Assembly (NCBI RefSeq): GCF_043290135.1 | Contig: NC_134705.1 | Location: 54,963,771 to 55,027,770, forward strand | Direction: 5' to 3' | Length of the DNA stretch: 64,000 nucleotides | Source: Rhipicephalus microplus | Lineage: Eukaryota > Arthropoda > Arachnida > Ixodida > Ixodidae | Shown here: positions 56,124 through 64,000 of the stretch, piece after piece | Layout of the letters: the number at the start of each line of letters is the position of its first letter | How positions within the stretch are numbered: position 1 is the first letter of the stretch | Notes under the pieces: generated by a model | Seen by the model: only the letters and a program-made list of their open reading frames with translations | What the model was told of the DNA's origin: nothing | Database searches by the model: none | Program-made: the position numbers and the translations under genes

Positions 56124-56440
56124 GGGGCCGGATTCACAAAACTCACTTACGAAAAAATGTTCCCGCAGGAGAGATTTTGTTGCGTAAGTCGATTCACGAA
56201 ACGAAGAAAACGTCGTAAGAGGCCATCGTTGTCACATCGGCCGCTGCAACAAAGCAGGCTGTGACTGCCCGGGAACATGGCAGCGATTGTGATGCAGCTG
56301 CTATATTTGCTTACGTCACCGAAAAAGTGCTCGTAAGTGAATTCACAAAGCAACACTTTGCGTGAGAACAGCCTGGCTACAAAAAAATTCCAAGAGTGGT
56401 TCGGACCACTCTTACGAACAGTGTGGCTGCTTAGAAATTG
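56124..56440 (+). repeat. Possible PIF/Harbinger 5' terminal region
   Basis: Starts GGGGCCGGATTCACAAAACT, of the type seen at PIF/Harbinger ends, followed by variants of the same word (CGTAAGTCGATTCACGAAAC, CGTAAGTGAATTCACAAAGC) within 230 bp that look like subterminal repeats. A Harbinger transposase relic lies 2.4 kb downstream in matching orientation. The matching right end was not found. Confidence 0.35.
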
Positions 56441-57697
56441 CAACCGCGGCAGGATACATGGGTACCATGGCTGATTTTGAGTTTATTGATGGTCATTTAC
56501 GGCTGCCTGATTATTGCTGGTGCGTTTTGGTTTATTCCGGTGCTTTGAGTTCATTTGTTTTTTTCCCTCGGATGCAATGGACAGCATTGGCAATTAAAAT
56601 CATTCAGTAAGGTTGGCAGTGTGGTAATTTAAGAATTATATTTGGTGTCAGGAGCATAAAATGCAAAGACATGTGGTTGGATGAAAACCAAAGTGCGGTG
56701 CGAATGGTTGGTGAACTCGAAAGCAGCGCAGTATATGGTCAAAATGTCTTGTTATGTTGTTGTGGCGCGTTCCACATCTTCCAATAAATTGTACAAGTTG
56801 TGATGTCTGCCTGATTGGTCGAGATTACCACCAAAAAGGTTAAGAAGAGCACACCACCTTTATGCTATTAGATATTGGAGTGAGAGGGACTTTTTAGTTA
56901 CCCATTCATAAAGCCTATCCTGTAGTTACATTCTCATATACCTCGATTGGATATAACTGTCCAATGAACACAATCTGTGAAATACAGCTGTCGATGCACT
57001 TTTGGACGATCTGGAAGGGGTGCGTACTTTGCAAATGAAAGCGTATTAGGAGTGTTCGTGAGTATACGCATAAAACTGCAAACAAATGAAGCTTTTCCGC
57101 GTTAACTCTTTGAAAACTGAAGTTGGATGCGTCAGTATGACAAGCAGTCAGAATAAAACCAACCACCTTAGTAAAGTCAAATGACACCGGAAATATGCAA
57201 AGCCTCACAATTCTCGAGCAAACCTTGGCTGAACTTGTCCCTTCGGCTAATAAAAATCATTTAACGTGGCGTAAGAATATTTGTAAAATGTGGTGCCAGA
57301 CACTGACACGGGTTTTGTGTGAATCGGAGACCACTTGTCCTGGAAATCATTTCGCGACGACGGTGAAACAGCCGAAATTCCCCATGCGTGCTCCCATCGA
57401 AGCAGACGACAAACGGGAGCAGACGACAGCCTGGTCGTGAGGCGCAGCTTGTGATTGGTTGACAAGCGGTACTCTCAACATCAGTCCAGTTCGTGTCGTT
57501 GCAAAACACTTCTTTCATCAGGCATTCTTGTCCTGTTCATCATATCTTCTCCCTCACACATAAGAGCATATTTTGTCTTGGTCGGAAAATTGCTCGAGTG
57601 CTTTTTCCAAGTTATTTTAGCGCCCACTCCTGCTGCACAGCTTCTAAGAACAACATGGCGACCTAAACAAGTGCGGGGGTCATTCCCGTGGACACCA
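56441..57697. other. No recognised gene
   Basis: An ATG at 56469 opens a short frame (MADFEFIDGHL) that could be a first exon of the downstream Harbinger gene, but this is a guess. Otherwise nothing recognised. Confidence 0.35.
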
Positions 57698-58403
57698 GTC
57701 GCTGTATTGTGGAGTCCGTTGCCCTTACGGATTGTGCAGGTCGTGTGAAAACCGACGGCACTGTCTTTCGGTCAACGGTGAAACGGGAAATGTGTGCCTC
57801 CACCTGTTTGTGGAGAGGAATAAGGCGCCAGCGCTCGTCGTAGCCGACTGATTTACGGGGCCTTAAAAGATGCTTTAAAGTGTGTTTGAATATCGCTGAC
57901 ATCACCATCCGTTCGCATCGCCTTCCGGAGTAATTTGTTTATCTGGCATAGAAATGCTTTAGTCACGTAACTTGAATTATCCTGAAGAGTTGCTGCAACT
58001 CATAAGCGAGGCTGTATATTGGATTCTGGTTTGAGGAATGCACTTTTATTGTCGCTGTATTGTGGGCTCCGTTGCTTTGGGAATTCCGTTGCGCCTTTGG
58101 GGCGTCGAAGTTGTGTGAAAACTGACGGCATGGTCTCTCGGTGTGCGGTGGAACGTGAAACGCCTGCTCTGGCGTGTTTGTGGAGAGGAAATAGGCGCCA
58201 GTACATCGTCGTAACCGACTTCTTTACGAAGCCGTTATGGTGTGTTTGAAGACCGCTGAGCGCACGTACGCATCGCCTTCTGGAGTACTTTGTTCAGGTG
58301 CAGTGTGATATCTGGCATCGAAATCGCTTGGGCAAGTTCCTTGACTGATTATGAAAAGTGGCTGTAACTCCTAAGTGACTCTGTTTATTTAATTCCGGCT
58401 TCA
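57698..58403. repeat. Diverged tandem duplication, period ~353 bp
   Basis: Units start GTCGCTGTATTGTGGAGTCC (57698) and GTCGCTGTATTGTGGGCTCC (58051) and share GTGTGAAAAC, TGTTTGTGGAGAGGAA and CGCATCGCCTTC at matching spacing. About 80% identical by eye. A third unit may start near 58404 (GTGCTTTTATTG). Confidence 0.8.
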
Positions 58404-58839
58404 TCATTGTGCTTTTATTGTTTTTTACTTGTACTCGAAGAAAGCGCTTTTTTTTTGATAGAGCAGCGAAGCTCATTGGAACGCTGGTTCTGTACTAACA
58501 CATCCAAGGCTTGTGCGGAGGCTGTGGTTGTGTGACTGCAGGTCAATAGCTCAACGGTGTTTACGGCTGCGTGTCTTCAGACTAGTGATTGCAGGTTTTT
58601 ATTGCTACAATGTTGCCGAAATGCATTATGCGAACTACAAAGATTCGACGTAGCTTTTTGGATCAACTCTTTGGTTCTCTGGTTGCTATGGTAATCCCAG
58701 CATCGCATTGGGCGGAACCGGAAGTCACAAATCTGTGTTCTGCTATAACTATGGATGTATCGGCAGCTATTACCCTTGAGTTATGCTACCCAAACCATGG
58801 AGTACCTTCTGGCAGCCATCGCTCGTCAGCGGTAACCTT

Positions 58840-59967
58840 CGCTCCGGAGAGAGCACACCTTCCACAGGCGCCTAGCCTTGGACGATGTTCCAGACCAGCA
58901 CCTGCATTACTACAGGTTCCGAGGGAACATATTCGGACCCTTTGTACGACACTAGAGCCTCGACTGCCGCGGCCTATGGCGTGGTCTCGCGCCTAACCGG
59001 TGGACGCGCAAGTGTTGCACGCTTTGCGTCTTTACGCAAGCGGCAGTTTTCTGTCTACGTTAGGGGACACGATTGGCGTGAGCTAATCGAGTGCGTCGCG
59101 CATTGTGGCACAAGTAACAGACGCCCTGTGCTCGCTGGCTGCGGAGCACATACGCATCCAGGCGACACTGTGGGCTGCTACTGCTACCGCCATCAGTGAG
59201 TTGAACTTTGTCAACTTATTTTGTTGCAAGACGTGTAGTGTCATGGCGACTACAGTGTTTTGTTAGTGCGGCAGACTTAATGTTAACCATTGTATATCTC
59301 TTCAAAGCTACCACGCATCTTGGTACCGTAATAATTTGCAGAGTATCCTGCTACACGAGGGAGAAGTTTCTACAGCTTACATTGTTGCGCAATGTTTTGT
59401 TGTTTTCCATAAGCACAGTTTTTCAAGTTTAATTGGATCCTTTCTATTCACTAAGAAGTGTCACAGTCTAGCGGAAATTTAGGTAGTTAACATTCCTGGA
59501 CTCATGTAGTTTTTACAAATTCTCTTTATTTTAGGTCAATAGTCGCATGCAACGTTATTCTTGTGGCGGCATCAATACGTCACCAGAATGCACGGTTATG
59601 CAGCAAAATTTTTATTTCATTATCACTCACTGCCTTTCTCGCCATCTTGAGAACTTAATCATTTGTGAGATGTCTCAGCTTACTTCTTTACGAAATATAC
59701 CGACATGCAGAGCTTGTGAGGTATTTCAGGTATTTCACAGTGTTTCAAGGTGCTCAAATGTCTTAGGTGGCCTTGACGAAATGATGTCATTACCTTACTG
59801 GCTAATATGTCTTAGCAGCACTTCCAATTGCTGTTAATTCATGTTCTTTTCAGACTTTTCGCAGATAGCCGGGTTCCCCAAGGTCCTTGGATGCATTGAT
59901 GGCACTCATGTGCAAATCAAGCCTCGATACGACCAGGAACCCAAAAGGCCTGTACACAATCAATGTA
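58840..59967 (+). pseudogene. PIF/Harbinger transposase relic, 5' part with introns
   Basis: A DDE transposase of the PIF/Harbinger superfamily. The N-terminal exon around 58871-59196 reads LALDDVPDQHLHYYRFR, then a segment with LAAEHIRIQATLWAATATA near 59130-59195, the usual N-terminal helix region, ending at a splice-donor-like CATCA/GTGAGT. Further pieces are VFQVFHSVSRC near 59733, an acceptor-like TTCTTTTCAG at 59843-59852, and the catalytic start IAGFPKVLGCIDGTHVQIKP (59865-59925; the Asp of CIDGTH is the first catalytic residue). Reading frames shift near 59935. The gene is cut at TA 59966-59967 by the Tc1 element and resumes at 62495. Confidence 0.65.
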
Positions 59968-60008
59968 CAGTCGGGTGCGATTTGAAGGTTATCACGCGAG
60001 CGTCGACC
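59968..60008 (+). repeat. Left terminal inverted repeat of Tc1 element
   Basis: Reads CAGTCGGGTGCGAT then TTGAAGGTTATCACGCGAG inward. Pairs with 62454-62494. Confidence 0.85.
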
Positions 60009-60389
60009 GGCCAAGCATCCAGAGGTCCTAGCGGAACGTTTCGGAAGAATAAAAACCAAGATTTCGCTTTCTTGTCTCCCTTGTTGGCTGTACTTTGCTA
60101 CGACAATCACCCCGTTGACGAACTCGTACCCCCCTTTCTCTCTATTTTAAGTGTTCTATTCGTTGCGATCAAGCGTAACTTTGTAGGCTATTATCTTTCC
60201 TCACGACAACAACGTTGGTGGGAAAGCTCTTGTCAACCTTCATTTGCGTTACGTGCTTTGTTGCGCAAAATATAAGCATCGCATCGTAATACTGACTTCA
60301 CCAGCCAATAGAATTGTGCGAAACGTTTTCGCACATCTGTGTCAATGCTTCAATGCTGGATGTGACCCCAGACCACATCTGGCAAGAAA

Positions 60390-61729
60390 ATGCCTCGACG
60401 GCTTACATTAGAGGAACGCCGTGAAATTATTTCTTTGGAAAGGTTTATGTCCCAGCGAGAGATTTTCCGTAAGCTGAACCGGCCACAGAAGACACTCAAC
60501 CGCATTCTTCGAGCATTTTACCAGGAAAACCGCTTGGAAGATGCACCACGCCGAAAGAGGCCTAGAAAAACAACTGAGGAGGAAGATGCCTTGATAATAG
60601 CTGCCATGGTCAAAGACCCTTTCTCGACAACAAAGAAAATTAAAGAAGAGCTTGGCCTTTCCCTCAGTCTTTCGGCTATCCGAAGAAGACTTCGTGCTGC
60701 CGGTCTGAAAAGCCACGTGGTGGCTAGAAATCGCTTTTAACCAGTGAACATCGAAAGAAACGTTTGAACTTCGTGCGTGAGCACGAACATTCTAGGGCGG
60801 AAGACTGGCAGCAGGTCATATTCAGTGATGAATCGACGTTCATCTCTTGCTGGAACCAGAGACTTCGTGTTTGGAGAGCCCGTGGCAGCCGGTGAGGTTT
60901 ATTATGCCTGTGTATCATTAGACATAGACAGCGGTTCGGCACTGCTCTTAGGTTTAGGAGCATACTCATAATCATCATAATCCGCAGCAGCATCACCCTG
61001 ACTAACTTAACTGCAGCAAAGGTCTCTCCCATACTACTGTAGATAACCCAGTCCTGTTGCCGGCCATGGTCCCGTAATTTACTCGAGCTTCTTAATCTCA
61101 TTTGTCGAACTGATTTTCTGCCTTGCCAAGCTGTACTTGCCTTTTCTTGGAATCCACTCTGCTACAATTAATTACAATTGATTATCCTTCCCTCTCATTT
61201 CATTTTCAGCCCACTTCCCCATTTCGACTGGTCAGTAACTCACGTTTTTCTCTGACCCACTATGCCATTTTTGTGGCTCGACAAAAGGGTTTTTGCATAG
61301 TTACAACGCTGTGAATGTGGTTCGCAGAAAACGGATTTATCGCTCGTATTGCAGGTACGCAGTGTCGGTGCAAGCGGGCGTGTATTGGTCAACGTCTGCG
61401 GCGCAATAACATATGCTGGTCTGGGTCCGCTCTTCCGCATCCCCGGAAGACTTACGGCTGAAGTCTACGATGAGATCATCAACGACGTTCTCCTATCTTT
61501 CGCCATTAATGGAACATTTCCTCACGGATGCGTTTATTTCCAACACGGTGGCTGCACTGTTCACAACGCATCCACAGTACAAGAAAATTTAAATGCTTCT
61601 GGCATGGCACAGCTCTTCTGGCCTCCTAAAAGCCCTGCTCTCAATATCATCGAGAATGTTTGGGCACTAATGAAGGCAAGATTGTCTCGCGCCAATTTGA
61701 CAAACAATGACGCAGACACTTTGTGAAAA
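60390..61729 (+). pseudogene. Tc1-like transposase, frameshifted and split
   Basis: Cuts and pastes the transposon. The N-terminal helix-turn-helix part is intact at 60390-60740 (MPRRLTLEERREIISLERF, LGLSLSLSAIRRRLRAAGLK). A frameshift near 60733 precedes a second frame with HRKKRLNFVREHE, WQQVIFSDEST (first catalytic Asp) and RLRVWRARGS. After the inserted RTE fragment the protein resumes at ~61355: ASGRVLVNVCGAITYAGLGP, YFQHGGCTVHNAS, and FWPPKSPALNIIENVW (catalytic Glu). In the middle block the usual catalytic Asp of 'QDGxxxH' is His, so it would be inactive even without the breaks. Confidence 0.85.
60925..61345 (-). mobile_element. RTE-type 3' fragment inside the Tc1 transposase
   Basis: ATAATCATCATAATCCGC ... 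CACCCTGACTAACTTAACTG, CAAAGGTCTCTCCCATACTA and CTTCTTAATCTCATTTG follow the reverse-complement pattern of RTE 3' ends at 34765 and 39187, but from a different subfamily (ends with TGGAATCCACTCTGCTAC). It interrupts the transposase between the RVWRARGS and ASGRV blocks. Boundaries approximate. Confidence 0.6.
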
Positions 61730-62453
61730 GATGTTGAGATATAGTGAAATGCTCTCAGCCAAGACCCTGATTTGTTGAAATCTCTGTTTGCTTCTATCCC
61801 GAAAAGGCTAAACGACGTGAAGGAGAGCTCGGACGGCGCATAGAAGTATTGATTAAGTTGTAAGCACTAAATGTACTGTAACAGTGAGTTTAGAGAGACC
61901 CCTGAGTTTTTTCCTCTCCTATAAAAAAATATTGGATATTATTTCTGTTGTGTCTGCGAAAAACATCTAATTTTCAGATGTTCTTTTGTTATGATATAAG
62001 GTAAGTCATGCTCTCTCGTCCGAAAATTGCGCTGCTTTGAGTCCCTCGAACTTCTCGACGACCATGAACCACAAATAAATCAAGTTTCAAACAATCCTTC
62101 TTTCTATTTTTTTGTCAAATACGCGACTCTGCAAAACAAAAAGCAAAATTGAAACTGAAGAGAGCCCGCACCTTATATAGTCATCACGGGCAGTGTTCGC
62201 CATGGCAGCAGTCACGTAATGCACACGCTAGATGCAGCCTTCATGCCGTCCGATTACTGATAATAGCGAAGAATGCGTTGCATAAAATACCATCCCCTTC
62301 TATTATCGGTAGCCAGTAAAGAAAAAAATTAAAACCCTTCTTCGAACGCGAGTGACCGCAGCTTCAGGAACAGCGAAAAGGGTGAGGGAACCTTGCCTAC
62401 TGCTTCCCTCTCTTGAAAAAAGAATTATGGGCCGTGGCGCTGTTCTCGTTCTT
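61730..62453. other. Tc1 element 3' interior
   Basis: No gene seen. TATAAAAAAATATTGGATATT at 61920 and a plus-strand open frame from 62352 that runs through the terminal repeat are not coding in my view. Confidence 0.5.
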
Positions 62454-62494
62454 GGTAGACACTCGCGCGATAACCTTCATATCGCACCCGACTG
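62454..62494 (-). repeat. Right terminal inverted repeat of Tc1 element
   Basis: Reverse complement of the left repeat with about 4 differences, ending CGACTG followed by TA. Confidence 0.85.
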
Positions 62495-62610
62495 TACAAG
62501 CGATCGGCGATGCTCAGGGTGCCATTACCCAGCTGATATCGAGGTGCGACCACGACAGCTTTATCTGGGCCGACTGTGACCTTCGAAGATGCTTTCAGAG
62601 ACGGGAATGA
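62495..62610 (+). pseudogene. PIF/Harbinger transposase relic, 3' part
   Basis: Immediately after the Tc1 right end, VQAIGDAQGAITQLISRCD and HDSFIWADCDLRRCFQRRE match the Harbinger block 'VQavcD..g.it.v.a..PGs.HDS....S.l...f'. The second catalytic Asp region (HDS) is kept, but the usual 'PGS' before it is missing. Continues the sequence interrupted at 59967. Confidence 0.7.
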
Positions 62611-62868
62611 CCTGACGGCTGGTTACTAGGAAATTTCTTTTGTAAGATATACTTGCAAAAATAGGAAAGCAATCCGTGTGCTTGCCTTCTGAACTTTTTT
62701 TAAATGTTTTGATAGTAGCTGTTTTGCAGTATTCTCACACAAGTGTGTAAATTGTACTGTCGTTATCAACTATACCAGACAAGGACAAATATTTACGCAG
62801 TGACTGCTCCAGTTTAATTTAATATGAACAGGAATGACAAGCTTTAGCTGCTGAAACTTTACGGTTTC
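62611..62868. other. No recognised gene
   Basis: Nothing recognised between the Harbinger relic and the LTR. Confidence 0.45.
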
Positions 62869-63077
62869 TGTTGTCCACCGCGGTGCTTGCAAGCCTTTCT
62901 CTATATATTGAAACGAAAATGCTCAAGCTTACGGGGCGCGGAAGAAGAAGAAGGGTAGTGGAGCTGCGCCTGGACTGTGTGGTTGCGGGGAAGCGTTCTA
63001 GGCCTGTCTCAGAAGTACGCTGCTATTTCACAACGCCATTTCACCTCATCTGTAAATAAACACAGTCACTCGGGACA
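62869..63077 (+). repeat. Putative 5' LTR of a Gypsy element
   Basis: Begins TGTTGTCC and ends CGGGACA, 209 bp, with TATATA at ~62903 and AATAAA at ~63054 in the expected order. PBS-like TGGTGGAAGTTTCCGGGTAA follows at 63081. The second LTR lies outside the window, so the start is a guess. Confidence 0.55.
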
Positions 63078-63178
63078 GTTTGGTGGAAGTTTCCGGGTAA
63101 ATCCATCTGGACGACTTAGCTCTACCGATTTTGCGACGGAGCAGACGCTTGGCAGGCTTGCTACCGCAGCTACCAGAC

Positions 63179-63922
63179 ATGGAGGACGCGGGAGCAGGCC
63201 ATAACAACCTCGTTGCTGACGAGCAACACGATCACCCGCCAGGACAAGATCGCTGTGGCATGCCGGAACGTCAGCCGAGGACCTTTTCGGGGCAGCCGGA
63301 TGACGATGTTGACGACTGGCTCAAGCAATACCAAAGAGTGAGTCGCAGCAACCGCTGGAGCACTGCTAAGCAGCTCGAGAACGTGGTGTTTTTTCTCGTC
63401 GGCACCGCGTCTCTTTGGTTCGACAACCATGAGAGTGCATTGACCACATGGGACATTTTCGTGGACGAGCTGAAGAGATGTTTTGGTGACTCAACAACTA
63501 AGGTCAAGCAGGCCGAGCAACCGCTTTCACGCAGAGCTCAGTTACCTGGCGAAACATGCACCACCTACATCGAGGCCGTCTTGAAGCTTTGCAGAATCGT
63601 GAGTGCGACCATGTGTGACGAAGATAAGGTAGGTCATCCGCTCAAGGGAATGGCGGAAGACGTGTACAATTTCCTTATCACTAAGGAAGACTTACACACA
63701 CCTTCCGACCTAAGGAGACACTGCCGAGCGTTTGAAGCACTAAAGAGGAGGAGAGTCCTACCGAAATTCGGACGTCTTGAGAATGTGCCCACGATTGCAA
63801 GTGTCAACCTTCCATCGCAGGACGACATCTCTTCTCTTATAAGACGAGTGGTTAAGGAAGAACTTGCTCAACTGCAAGCTGTGGACACCGCTGGTGTCTG
63901 CCATCAGTGTGCATATATGTAT

Positions 63923-64000
<78 letters not shown>
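63179..64000 (+). CDS. Gypsy Gag, partial, running into a TA array
   Basis: An ATG at 63179 opens a frame with no stop up to the window end. About 240 codons are Gag-like: RTFSGQPDDDVDDWLKQYQR, TASLWFDNHES, FVDELKRCFGDS, TYIEAVLKLCRIVSATMCDE, DKVGHPLKGMAEDVYNFLI and HCRAFEALKRRR, the Ty3/Gypsy Gag pattern also seen broken at 22867-23430. From about 63905 the codons come from a (TA)n array (Tyr-Ile repeats) that begins right after VDTAGVCHQC, where a linker to the zinc knuckle would start. Whether gag resumes beyond the array is not visible. The start was chosen because it directly follows the LTR, primer-binding site and leader. Confidence 0.8.
63908..64000. repeat. (TA)n microsatellite at window end
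   Basis: TATATGTATATACATACA then uninterrupted TA units to the last base; it continues beyond the window. Lies inside the Gag frame. Confidence 0.95.

Larger units (their letters stand above)
59968..62494 (+). mobile_element. Tc1/mariner transposon inserted in the Harbinger gene
   Basis: Terminal inverted repeats of ~41 bp start CAGTCGGGTGCGAT at both ends (59968 onward, and reverse-complemented to 62494) with about 4 mismatches. TA flanks both ends (59966-59967 and 62495-62496), the hallmark target duplication. Contains a broken Tc1-type transposase at 60390-61729 and, within it, an RTE 3' fragment. Length 2.5 kb, about 2.1 kb without that fragment, long for Tc1. Confidence 0.85.

Noticed and set aside
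59841..60275. A single 144-residue Harbinger-like protein
   Set aside because: Only the first ~35 codons are Harbinger; after 59967 the frame runs into the Tc1 terminal repeat and interior.
62352..62610. One plus-strand protein spanning the Tc1 right end
   Set aside because: The frame crosses the terminal inverted repeat and the TA junction; only the part after 62495 is Harbinger, the rest is terminal-repeat sequence read by chance.

Overview
The window is eukaryotic, repeat-dominated DNA, most likely from a hard tick (Ixodidae, probably a metastriate such as Rhipicephalus, Dermacentor or a relative). This rests on the combination of Ruka-like tRNA-derived SINEs, RTE/BovB-type LINEs ending in (GATGAT)n, a CR1/L2-type LINE, GIY-YIG Penelope-like elements, Ty3/Gypsy elements whose primer-binding sites begin TGGTGG, and long simple-sequence arrays. 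I see no operons, no ribosomal RNA, no CRISPR array and no host gene I can defend. Almost everything recognisable is mobile DNA in different states of decay.

Layout. 0.4-2.2 kb: GTA microsatellite, GGAC-rich minisatellite and a hAT transposase relic. 3.2-7.6 kb (minus strand): an apparently intact CR1/L2-type LINE with two near-identical 267-bp 5' monomers, ORF1 carrying a 2A-like motif, and ORF2 (endonuclease and reverse transcriptase). 7.6-10.3 kb: a decayed SINE and an unnamed repeat. 10.9-12.8 kb: a 5'-truncated Penelope-like element with a 14-bp target duplication. 13.0-22.45 kb: an LTR retrotransposon with ~910-bp LTRs and an AACT target duplication, with a Gag relic and an Arg-rich ORF but no visible pol, split by a 3.2-kb RTE insertion. 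22.6-27.8 kb: a decayed Ty3/Gypsy element with ~180-bp LTRs. 28-34 kb: SINEs, a 100-bp-arm inverted repeat, a Penelope relic and short tandem duplications. 34.8-38.4 kb: a reverse-orientation RTE relic, then the 3' end of an I/Jockey-like LINE. 39-53 kb: AT-rich sequence with SINE heads, LINE RNase H relics, a 350-bp tandem duplication and three long microsatellites. 53.7-54.2 kb: a Gypsy integrase relic. 56-62.6 kb: a PIF/Harbinger gene relic with introns, broken by a Tc1/mariner element that itself holds an RTE 3' fragment. 62.9-64 kb: LTR, primer-binding site and gag of another Gypsy element, cut by a TA array at the window edge.

The most interesting locus is the LINE at 3.2-7.6 kb. ORF1 and ORF2 lie in the same reading frame, separated by one UAG followed directly by CAA UUA, the tobamovirus-type readthrough context. 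ORF2 has no AUG before its endonuclease domain. ORF1 itself carries a 2A-type GDVEQNPGP motif. One mRNA may therefore use ribosome skipping near the N terminus and stop-codon readthrough to make the ORF1-ORF2 fusion. The long open frames suggest a young copy.

All identifications are by eye from motifs. No alignments or database searches were run, and relic boundaries are approximate.
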